Below, one piece after another: positions 56,760 to 63,614 of a stretch of 64,000 nt of DNA. This stretch comes from Anaerococcus mediterraneensis (GTDB lineage Bacteria; Bacillota; Clostridia; Tissierellales; Peptoniphilaceae). Location: the NCBI RefSeq assembly GCF_900128415.1, contig NZ_LT635772.1, positions 1,364,001 through 1,428,000 of the forward strand, read 5' to 3'. The translations under genes were made by a program, and so were the position numbers. Within the stretch, counting starts at the first letter, position 1, and every line of letters starts with the position of its first letter. The notes beneath the pieces were generated by a model. It was not told the origin of the DNA and made no database searches. It saw only the letters and a list, made by a program, of their open reading frames with translations.

Positions 56760-57065
56760 ATGGCAATTACAAAAATACATCCTATAAAATCAACCCTAAA
56801 TTTGGCAATAGATTATATAACTAAGAGTGAAAAAACTGATGAAAAAATCTTGGTATCTTCATTTAAATGTCACCCATCTACTGCCCATATTCAATTTATG
56901 AAAACACGAAAAAATAATGATACTAAAGGTACAGTTTTGGCTAGACATTTAATCCAATCTTTTCTACCAGGAGAGGTTGATCCTATAAAAGTCCCGGAAA
57001 TTAGAATGAATTATGTAAGGGTGCTTTTTACAAAATCTAATACATGTGAGCTTTATCTAATATGA
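56760..57065 (+). pseudogene. Truncated MobA/VirD2-type relaxase
   Basis: The N-terminus is clearly relaxase: MAITKIHPIKSTLNLAIDYI, then LARHLIQSFLPGEVDP. After about residue 82 the sequence loses similarity and stops at 101 residues, before the HIHNH metal motif needed for nicking. The Thoeris/TIR block begins just beyond, so the rest of the relaxase was deleted or replaced. An in-frame GTG lies nine bases before the ATG chosen here. Confidence 0.85.
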
Positions 57066-57091
57066 AAGATCTATAGAATCTACATATATAA

Positions 57092-57115
57092 GGAGATGGA
57101 AAGATAGCCATCTCC
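57092..57115. terminator. Terminator between the mob remnant and TIR gene
   Basis: GGAGATGG/CCATCTCC stem (57092-57099 with 57108-57115), placed between convergent genes. Confidence 0.65.
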
Positions 57116-57141
57116 CTTACATTAACGCAATTTATATTAGT

Positions 57142-58272
57142 TCAATAATTTTCTATAATAATTTCATCAACACTTTTTATTTCAGTGTAACCTTTATAGA
57201 AAATAGGAATATCTTCATTTTTTAAATTGGGTGAATTATAAACATAAATTTTTTTATCCAAAGCGTCTGCATACCCAAGTTCCCATGGACACCATTGTGA
57301 TTTAAAAGTTAATTCTGTTAAAAAAATTATAAAAATCTTACTCTGATGTATTCTTAGTTTAATAATTTCTGATGTTGAAGCATTACACCATTCTCGTTTC
57401 AAATCGTATTTATCATTAACCCAGTCTATATAAGCCACATATCCTTTTGTATTTAGGGTTTTATAAAATTCAACTATTTGATTCATGTCATTAGAGTTAT
57501 GAGATATAAAAACATCAAATCTTTTTACCTTCTCTAAATCATCTACGTACAGTCTCTGTTTTAAAACCTCAGGACCTGAATTGTTTTTTACAATTTCGTT
57601 ATCAATATAATTTTTCTTTCCTTTTTTCTTACGTCTTAACATAAATGGTAATCCAATAGATTGAATGTAGTTTTGGGCTTCTTCTTTTAAAGAAAAATTT
57701 CTTGTACATGAATTAACCTTATAAAAAAACTCCGTAATATTTGATGATTTATATTTTGAAAGTTCTCTCATTATCTCTAATTTTTGATGCAAGTCATAGG
57801 TTTTAAAATATTTATCTATAAAAAACGATGTATATTGTGGTTCTATTTCTTGAATAAATCTTAATGTGCCGTCAACTTTTTGTTTTCTTTTATCAAATTT
57901 GGATTTTGATATCTGCTTTATTTCATTCTTTAAATTTTCCATATCATCTTTTCCCAAAATAATTCTATTCTTATCTTTTCTAAGTTTTTTCACACTATGA
58001 AAAGAACAATCTAAAATAAAATTATAAGGTTTTCTAAAATTATATCTGCTTTTTTTCCCGTACTTAAGTAGAACCATATTTTTGTTATGCCAAAAATTAT
58101 ACTGTTTATTCAAATCATCCCACAAATGTGGATATAACTCTTTAAATGTATTAACAATATCATCGTCTGAAAAAGTATATGGCATTAACTTCAAAACTTG
58201 TTGAATTGGCTTTTTAAATTTCTTTTTGTAATCAATATATATTTTATTGAATTGTCTTGCTGTTTTTCCCAT
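57142..58272 (-). CDS. TIR-domain protein with unrecognised N-terminal half
   Basis: 376 residues from ATG 58272 (an in-frame TTG precedes). The C-terminal TIR domain (about 250-376) starts at RFDVFISHNSNDM and contains IFIIFLTELTF and the catalytic-Glu segment SQWCPWELGYADAL typical of NAD-processing TIRs. The N-terminal 245 residues are basic (many Lys/Arg, RRKKKGKKNY just before the TIR) and helical, and match nothing I know; they may sense the trigger. It lies 224 bp downstream of Thoeris and may be an extra TIR of that system or a separate defence gene. Confidence 0.8.
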   Translation of the reverse strand: MGKTARQFNKIYIDYKKKFKKPIQQVLKLMPYTFSDDDIVNTFKELYPHLWDDLNKQYNFWHNKNMVLLKYGKKSRYNFRKPYNFILDCSFHSVKKLRKDKNRIILGKDDMENLKNEIKQISKSKFDKRKQKVDGTLRFIQEIEPQYTSFFIDKYFKTYDLHQKLEIMRELSKYKSSNITEFFYKVNSCTRNFSLKEEAQNYIQSIGLPFMLRRKKKGKKNYIDNEIVKNNSGPEVLKQRLYVDDLEKVKRFDVFISHNSNDMNQIVEFYKTLNTKGYVAYIDWVNDKYDLKREWCNASTSEIIKLRIHQSKIFIIFLTELTFKSQWCPWELGYADALDKKIYVYNSPNLKNEDIPIFYKGYTEIKSVDEIIIENY

Positions 58273-58495
58273 AACCAATTACTCTTTTATCCAACTTGAA
58301 AGTGGTATTATAGATTTTTTGTTTTTATATTTTATCATAACATAATGTCCTGACTTTACTTTTTTCCTGAATAATATTACTCTCACTCATCGAGCTAAGT
58401 TATATATGAATATATTCTAGATGCTCATTTCCTTTTCAGTTACACTTATTCTTTTTCATAACCCATCACGTTGATGTTTTTATCAACTTACACAG

Positions 58496-58987
58496 TTATT
58501 TTCCTTTTTTTCGTGCTGCTTTTTCAATCCAACTTCCCAAATTATAATATCCATTGTCTTCCAAATAGTCATACAAACCATAACAAATATAGTCAAAATA
58601 CGCAGGTGTATCATCATTATAATATCCAATAATAGTATGTGTATTACCCTTTACTGTTGTCCTTTTAGTTATCATATCTCTAAGATTATGTATATGAATC
58701 CCAATTATTGCATTTCCTCTTTCGATGCTTTTTCTTATTTCATATTGGACAAATGGACGGTTTAATGTTTCTTTACCAATTAGGACTACAGTAACTGAAG
58801 TTCCTTCTAGTTGCTTATCTATCCATTTGTGAACAGCATTTTCACCATTCCTTTTAATTTTTTCAAATTCCGCCTTATCAATAAAACCTGCAGCTTCTTT
58901 GCCTTGAGTAACCCAACTATTTCTTACTATCATCGATCTATTGACATCCTCATCATAATGAAAACTAAAAAATACTCTTCTTGCCAT
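58496..58987 (-). CDS. thsB: Thoeris ThsB TIR-like protein
   Basis: 163 residues. MARRVFFSFHYDEDVNRSMI matches the ThsB/DUF1863 N-terminus. TSVTVVLIGKETLNRPFVQY ends at the catalytic Glu of the TIR active site (YEIRKSIERGN), and IIGIHIHNLRD follows. ThsB senses infection and makes a cyclic ADP-ribose-type signal for ThsA. It starts one base after the thsA stop, with AAGGAGG upstream. The 58279-58495 spacer after it has no gene that I can see. Confidence 0.92.
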   Translation of the reverse strand: MARRVFFSFHYDEDVNRSMIVRNSWVTQGKEAAGFIDKAEFEKIKRNGENAVHKWIDKQLEGTSVTVVLIGKETLNRPFVQYEIRKSIERGNAIIGIHIHNLRDMITKRTTVKGNTHTIIGYYNDDTPAYFDYICYGLYDYLEDNGYYNLGSWIEKAARKKGK

Positions 58988-58988
58988 A

Positions 58989-60452
58989 TTAACATTCCTC
59001 CTTACTGTTAAGTCTATTTATTATTTTAATTATTGCATCAACATTAGTGTCTATATCACAAAATTTGGTAATATACTGAATTTCTTCATCATTTAAAATA
59101 TTTTTAACCATGTCACCATTTTCAGAATATAATTCATTAGATGTAAATCCAGTAAATGCTAAAGGTATATTCACTAATTGATATGATTCAGCAATATTAA
59201 ATTCTTTTTTTACACCATCAGCGTTAATAATTTCTCCATCCTTTCGTTTATTACCAAACATATAAATTGCTATACCACATTGAGAAATCATTTCATCTCT
59301 ATATTTTTCCCAAGTTGCCCTAAGTTGCTCACTATTTATTGCGCTTAATGGGAAAGGCATCAGTTTTAAGCTATCTTCAATTTTAATGTTCCTGTGATCA
59401 TAACAATATTCAGTGATTCCATTTATTACATAAGTCCCTACACCTAATCCATATCCATTAACAACTTTATATCCGTTCTTAACAAGTTCAAAAGATAGTT
59501 TCCTGATAAAATCCTTAGCTACTTGTGCATCTAATGGAGTATAAGTTTCTGCACTTCCAGAAATAAACACAGTTTTTCTTTTATACCTATTTAATATGAT
59601 TTTTAATATCTCCGTGATTTCTTCATAACTATCAATCAAGCATATTTTTATTCCATATCTATCTAAATCAGCAATCTGTAGGTTTTGTTTAATTAAATCA
59701 TATTTGTATTCGTCCAGTGCTTTTTTATATTCTTTTTCGTCTTCAAACTTGTCCCTACTAGGTTCAGCAATTTTTTTTAATATATAATAATGCGGTCTGT
59801 TATCATCTCCCAGCAAAACTCTCATTTTGCTAAGTACAAAATTAAAATTAGGATCACTAAAACTGAATCCTAAAAATAAAAAAGTCTTTGTCAGTAATGT
59901 TCCTTCTAAAACATCTCTAAATAATTTTCTACTATTAATTCCATATTCTTCGTAATCATCTCTAGTTATTACTGCATCAGACGGACTTTGAATATCTCCA
60001 TGCATTTTATATACAACTGCATCATAATTTTTATATGAAAGCTGTAAATCCTTATCATTCTTTCTAACAGAAACATTTTTATTGTTTTCTTTCAAGGCGT
60101 CTTCAATTAACGCATCAAAATTTGTTGTCCAATATGTAGAAATTGGAAGCTGTGATAATATATTATGGTTTTCCGTAGGTTTTTTATTAGAGGGAAATGA
60201 ATCTGATAAAAGTTCATTAATAGCACTTCTTTTCTTTTTATTACAATAAAACTGAGCCAAAGAAATCAAATCATGCTTTTCTTTGGATATATCTAATTCC
60301 AATTCCTTTGCAGGTTTTTCTAATAACTTTTCCCAATTATAGTATCCAGCATTTATAGAAAGTCCTGCACCAGCAAAAATCGCTAATTCATCACTATACA
60401 ATGCCTGTTCAACAATTTCAATCAATTCTTTTTTCTCAATTAAATTGTTCAT
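58989..60452 (-). CDS. thsA: Thoeris ThsA (SIR2-SLOG effector)
   Basis: 487 residues. The N-terminal SIR2 NADase domain (1-290) has FAGAGLSINAG, TYWTTNFDALIEDAL with the catalytic Asn, KMHGD with the catalytic His, and FLGFSFSDPNF. The C-terminal SLOG domain (about 295-487) begins KTVFISGSAETYTPLD and has NGYGLGVGTYVINGI, the pocket that binds the ThsB signal. Activation depletes NAD+ and halts phage growth. It overlaps the XRE gene stop by four bases. Confidence 0.93.
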   Translation of the reverse strand: MNNLIEKKELIEIVEQALYSDELAIFAGAGLSINAGYYNWEKLLEKPAKELELDISKEKHDLISLAQFYCNKKKRSAINELLSDSFPSNKKPTENHNILSQLPISTYWTTNFDALIEDALKENNKNVSVRKNDKDLQLSYKNYDAVVYKMHGDIQSPSDAVITRDDYEEYGINSRKLFRDVLEGTLLTKTFLFLGFSFSDPNFNFVLSKMRVLLGDDNRPHYYILKKIAEPSRDKFEDEKEYKKALDEYKYDLIKQNLQIADLDRYGIKICLIDSYEEITEILKIILNRYKRKTVFISGSAETYTPLDAQVAKDFIRKLSFELVKNGYKVVNGYGLGVGTYVINGITEYCYDHRNIKIEDSLKLMPFPLSAINSEQLRATWEKYRDEMISQCGIAIYMFGNKRKDGEIINADGVKKEFNIAESYQLVNIPLAFTGFTSNELYSENGDMVKNILNDEEIQYITKFCDIDTNVDAIIKIINRLNSKEEC

Positions 60453-60658
60453 TTATTCTCCTCCACCACAGAAATAATTTCCCCGAAATTAGTCTCTAAA
60501 GAAATACATATTCTGTACAAAATTTCCATACTAACAAATTCACCTTTACCCATCTTTGCTATCGTTGCTGGAGCAATCCCAACCTTTTCCTGCAAATCTT
60601 TTTTGTTCATATTTTTATCTATCAAAAGTTTCCATAACCCATTATAGTTTATTTTCAT
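60449..60658 (-). CDS. XRE-type HTH regulator leading the Thoeris operon
   Basis: A single Cro/C1 helix-turn-helix (MNKKDLQEKVGIAPATIAKMGKGEFVSMEILYRICISLE). The start at 60658 is set by AAGGAT spacing, giving 69 residues; the frame opens at 60679. Translationally coupled to thsA, so it probably regulates the operon. It might instead be part of an older addiction module. Confidence 0.8.
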   Translation of the reverse strand: MKINYNGLWKLLIDKNMNKKDLQEKVGIAPATIAKMGKGEFVSMEILYRICISLETNFGEIISVVEENK

Positions 60659-60702
60659 AATATCATCCTTAATGTTCATATAATTGAATTTTTTCTTCGT
60701 AT

Positions 60703-60710
60703 ATTATACC
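60703..60710 (-). promoter_or_regulatory. Extended -10 promoter of the Thoeris operon
   Basis: TG-G-TATAAT on the minus strand (TATAAT 60703-60708), about 45 bp before the regulator start. No good -35 box is visible. Confidence 0.5.
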
Positions 60711-60736
60711 ATAGTTTTATTAAATAAAAAATCAGT

Positions 60737-60752
60737 GCAGTCCAAAGACTGC
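60737..60752 (-). terminator. Hairpin with T-run upstream of Thoeris
   Basis: GCAGTC/GACTGC (60737-60742 with 60747-60752) followed by T-rich sequence on the minus strand, insulating the operon from upstream transcripts. Confidence 0.55.
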
Positions 60753-60829
60753 CGAATTTTATCCCTCGTACATTCGCTGTAATATTTCTTACTTTACTTA
60801 GTTTTTTCATCTGTTCTAAAGCTTTTTAT

Positions 60830-60952
60830 TTATCCTAATATGGTCTTTTCATCTTTATCTTGACTCTTTACTTGTTCTTTTGATTTTAAAAGTTTAGAAA
60901 ACAAAATACGAACATTCTTATGTTCTTTTACTTTGTTATCAATTTTTGTTTT
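60830..60952 (-). pseudogene. Possible gene remnant in a decayed stretch
   Basis: A stop-bounded 40-codon Lys-rich frame (KVKEHKNVRILFSKLLKSK) with no start or ribosome site. It is the only coding-like signal in 60711-61079, which is otherwise A/T-rich with no gene. It may be the tail of a deleted mobility gene; this is weak. Confidence 0.2.
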
Positions 60953-61079
60953 TTATAAGTCAAAAGATTTTATTAAACTTTCCTATCTTTAAGTTATATA
61001 AATCTCTTTTCTTATCTACAAGACTAAGCAATTGGCATAAAATTTATTTAATTTTAAATCCTCTAATGTAAAATAAAAA

Positions 61080-61102
61080 AGAAGTAGATTAATTCCACTT
61101 CT
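61080..61102 (-). terminator. Terminator of the AbiE locus
   Basis: AGAAGTGGA (minus strand) pairs with TCTACTTCT across 61080-61102, one G-T pair, followed by T. Confidence 0.75.
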
Positions 61103-61153
61103 CTTTTACTTAATATTTTCTTGTCTATGATTTGCCAGACAGTGTCTGTTAAA

Positions 61154-61612
61154 TTACATCTCATTAATCCTATTTGATAAAGTTGTCACTACATCAACCA
61201 CTTTATCAAAAGTCAAATCTCTAATATACTTATTTTCACTGAAATATACTTCCCACAAGGATCTTAGGTATGAATCTTCTTTTATGTCCTCGATTATTTC
61301 CTCATAGTCTTTCATTATATCCTGACTTCCTCTTTTGTCGGAAGTTCTTTCTATTGCTTCTCTTAAAATTTCATAGTTTATCTCATCTTTCTTTAGTTTG
61401 TAGATAGTGTATAGGTCGTAGAAGTCTCTCATTCGTGTTGTTGTTATATTTCTTCTGATTATGGTTTCGTATTTTTCAGCTAAAATTGTTTCTAATGGAT
61501 ATTCCATTATTTTTATATCTTCTTTGCTAAAGATACAGGGATAGATGTATTATATTTCTCTTGGTGTTATTGCATCTCCTGTTATAAGGTCTAGTTTCAT
61601 TGGATTTTTTAC
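61154..61612 (-). pseudogene. AbiEii toxin, C-terminal remnant with internal stop
   Basis: An AbiEii nucleotidyltransferase-type toxin tail. NPMKLDLITGDAITPREI (from 61609) ends in an in-frame TAA, then the frame continues through SKEDIKIMEYPLETILAEKY and RMRDFYDLYTIYKL to the natural end (117 further codons from 61507). The N-terminal half with the nucleotidyltransferase core is missing. Its first 23 codons survive separately at 62613-62684, with an AraC-type gene between. The toxin is dead unless the 117-residue tail does something by itself. Confidence 0.8.
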
Positions 61613-61639
61613 TCATTCCTATTTTTACTAATAGCAATC

Positions 61640-61668
61640 AAAAAAGCACCTACCATTTTGATAGATGC
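61640..61668 (-). terminator. Terminator of the AraC/GyrI gene
   Basis: GCATCTA/TAGGTGC stem (61662-61668 with 61646-61652) and a run of T on the minus strand, just after the regulator stop. Confidence 0.7.
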
Positions 61669-61685
61669 CGTTAAATGAATTTAAA

Positions 61686-62534
61686 TTACTCTTTTACTAT
61701 AGGAACCCATAATTCCATTTTATAATCTTCTGAATTAGGGTCTCCATCTCCATATACTTCAAAATCGGGACTTTCATCATGTCTATATCCTTCTTTAGGG
61801 AAGAAATATGAAATAATATACTTCCAACCTTCGTGAATGCACTTTGGTATAGGTCCTTGTAAGCTTACAATAGCATACTCTTTTTCAGGAATACTGAGTA
61901 TATCTAAACCTAACTCCTCAGCTTTTACTTCATCCGTTAAATCAAAACCAGCTAAATATATAAATGAATCTTCTTCATCCATTATATAGTCATATCCTAC
62001 GCCAAAGATTTGACCATTACCAAACTCTTCAAATTTTTCTCTTGGTACTTTTTCAACCAGTCTATCCCAAACTTTTGGGAAATTTGAACTTTTAGTTACA
62101 TCCGATTTAATACCAGCTACTTTAAACGCTTTCTTTTTCTCAATCTTAATATCCATTTGATTTCCTCCTTGAACTGAAATTGAAAAGTAGATTCTTGGGA
62201 AATATTGATACTTTTCTCCTTTTTTTACTTGACCAGGAGTTAGCTTATGAAAACTTTTAAAAGCTAAGGCAAAAGAATCCTGAGAATTATAACCATATTT
62301 TATTGCGATATCTATAATTCTTTTATCTGAATTTTTTAAATCAATTGCAGCATTTGTCATCTTTCTTAACCTTATATATTCAGATAATGAATATCCTGAT
62401 ACGATTGAAAATATTCTTGAAAACATTGGAAATGAATATCCTGTTATCCGTGTTATTTCTTTTTCATCAAGTTCATCAGTTAAGTTATCTTCAATATAGT
62501 CTATTGCTAAGTTAAAAGATTTCATTATATCCAT
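61686..62534 (-). CDS. AraC-family regulator with GyrI-like effector domain
   Basis: 282 residues from ATG 62534 (AAAGGTGG upstream; an in-frame ATG at 62552 overlaps that site). The N-terminal double HTH (SFNLAIDYIEDNLTDELDEK, then DIAIKYGYNSQDSFALAFKS) binds DNA. The C-terminal GyrI-like SOUL/BmrR-type domain (about 130-282, FKVAGIKSDVTKSSN) binds small, often cationic ligands. It sits inside the abiEii gene, replacing its middle, and has its own terminator. Target genes unknown; the nearby ABC transporters are candidates. Confidence 0.87.
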   Translation of the reverse strand: MDIMKSFNLAIDYIEDNLTDELDEKEITRITGYSFPMFSRIFSIVSGYSLSEYIRLRKMTNAAIDLKNSDKRIIDIAIKYGYNSQDSFALAFKSFHKLTPGQVKKGEKYQYFPRIYFSISVQGGNQMDIKIEKKKAFKVAGIKSDVTKSSNFPKVWDRLVEKVPREKFEEFGNGQIFGVGYDYIMDEEDSFIYLAGFDLTDEVKAEELGLDILSIPEKEYAIVSLQGPIPKCIHEGWKYIISYFFPKEGYRHDESPDFEVYGDGDPNSEDYKMELWVPIVKE

Positions 62535-62612
62535 ATTTCCACCACCTTTCATTTAAATTGTACAAGGATTTATTAAATTATACCCGATAATACTAATACA
62601 AATATTATAGCA

Positions 62613-62684
62613 TCACATGTTTATACTATTTTTATTCTCTGCCAGACTTCTTATCTTGCTCTTTATGCTCTCGATATTAATCAC
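62613..62684 (-). pseudogene. AbiEii toxin, N-terminal remnant
   Basis: Starts at GTG 62684 inside the abiEi stop (GTGA overlap, as in intact abiE operons) and reads INIESIKSKIRSLAENK before diverging to a TGA at 62613. It is the 5' stub of the toxin gene broken by the AraC insertion. Confidence 0.7.
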
Positions 62685-63268
62685 AATAATACATCCACGT
62701 AATTTCTAGCCTCATCTTCTATTTTAAATAGTCTACTGTATTTTATGAGTCGTCTTAGATTTTTATTTGGTGATTTAAAGTATATTTTTAAGGCTTCTGT
62801 AAAAATCTGCTTATCTATTTTTTCTCTGTCGATTATGATGTCGCAAATTGTTCGATCTATATCGTAAACTGGAATAAGGTTGCCTTGTGGTGATTTTATT
62901 TCTGTCTTTCCTAGTTCGTATAAATCTCTTTTTACATAGTGAACTTGTAGATCTTCGTACCTCTTTTTGATATGGCTGGCATTGTAGCCTTGGGGTACAG
63001 ATATATGAAATACATTTGGGGTCCTATCTGATAGGTCATGTAGATATAGGGCTGTTTGATGGGAAAATATAATTCGATTGCTATTTGATGATATTAAAAC
63101 AAAATCGTCTATTACTTTTCCTTTTAATTGATATAGTCCTGGTCTTAATCTTTCTAATTGTCCGATTTTTGTTAATTCTGATAGATTATGCCTAGTATAT
63201 CCAAGGTCTTCTGCTTCTTTGTTGGTTATTACTAAATTTTCTTGTATATATTCTTTAAGTGTATTCAT
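62681..63268 (-). CDS. AbiEi-family antitoxin/repressor
   Basis: 195 residues, full length. The N-terminal winged helix (VITNKEAEDLGYTRHNLSEL and LERLRPGLYQL) binds DNA; the C-terminal domain includes FSHQTALYLHDLSDRTP, VYDIDRTICDIIIDREK and ALKIYFKSPNKNLRRLIKYS, all typical of AbiEi. In this type IV system the antitoxin represses its own promoter. Its toxin partner is broken, so it is an orphan regulator. Confidence 0.9.
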   Translation of the reverse strand: MNTLKEYIQENLVITNKEAEDLGYTRHNLSELTKIGQLERLRPGLYQLKGKVIDDFVLISSNSNRIIFSHQTALYLHDLSDRTPNVFHISVPQGYNASHIKKRYEDLQVHYVKRDLYELGKTEIKSPQGNLIPVYDIDRTICDIIIDREKIDKQIFTEALKIYFKSPNKNLRRLIKYSRLFKIEDEARNYVDVLL

Positions 63269-63288
63269 AGTCCGCCTCCTCTCGTTTA

Positions 63289-63324
63289 CGCTTTTATTAT
63301 ATGTTATAAAAGCGAATATGTAAA
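63289..63324 (-). promoter_or_regulatory. abiE promoter with overlapping operator
   Basis: TTTACA (63319-63324) and TATAAT (63296-63301) with a 17-nt spacer. A perfect 9-bp inverted repeat, CGCTTTTAT (63289-63297) with ATAAAAGCG (63306-63314), spans the -10 box, the expected layout for AbiEi autorepression. Confidence 0.75.
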
Positions 63325-63383
63325 GTTGCTTATGAGTTTTCCATTTTTTGAAAAAGGATGTAACGAAATATTACTACCTTTAA

Positions 63384-63412
63384 TAAAAAAGAGCAGCCTT
63401 TTAAGCTACTCT
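63384..63412 (-). terminator. Terminator at the right end of the element
   Basis: AGAGTAGC/GCTGCTCT (minus strand, 63405-63412 with 63390-63397) followed by T. It terminates rlmD now, and would terminate the recombinase gene in the circular form. Confidence 0.8.
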
Positions 63413-63455
63413 TGTAGAAAGTACAAAATGGGTTAATTATATTTTTTGTGTTTCC

Positions 63456-63614
63456 TCATACTAGTCTCAAAACTACTCTTACATCCATGTAGTTTTTTTG
63501 AGTCTTTTTGACGTATCCTTCTTCATCTTTATCGAAGACAAAATGCTTATAAAACTGCTTAAAATGCAGGATTTCCAAATTTACATCTTTTGTATCAACG
63601 CTATAGCCTCCACA
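63456..63614 (-). other. Stranded 3' end of the recombinase gene
   Basis: Joined at the CATGT core in the recombinase frame, this reads on for 51 codons after the shared Cys (63611 to 63459), ending at TGA 63456-63458. It contains HFKQFYKHFVFDKDEEGYVK and ends NYMDVRVVLRLV. It is protein-like and followed by a terminator, as expected for a native gene end. Bases 63581-63614 are dual-coding, since in another frame they supply the replacement rlmD terminus. Confidence 0.65.
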
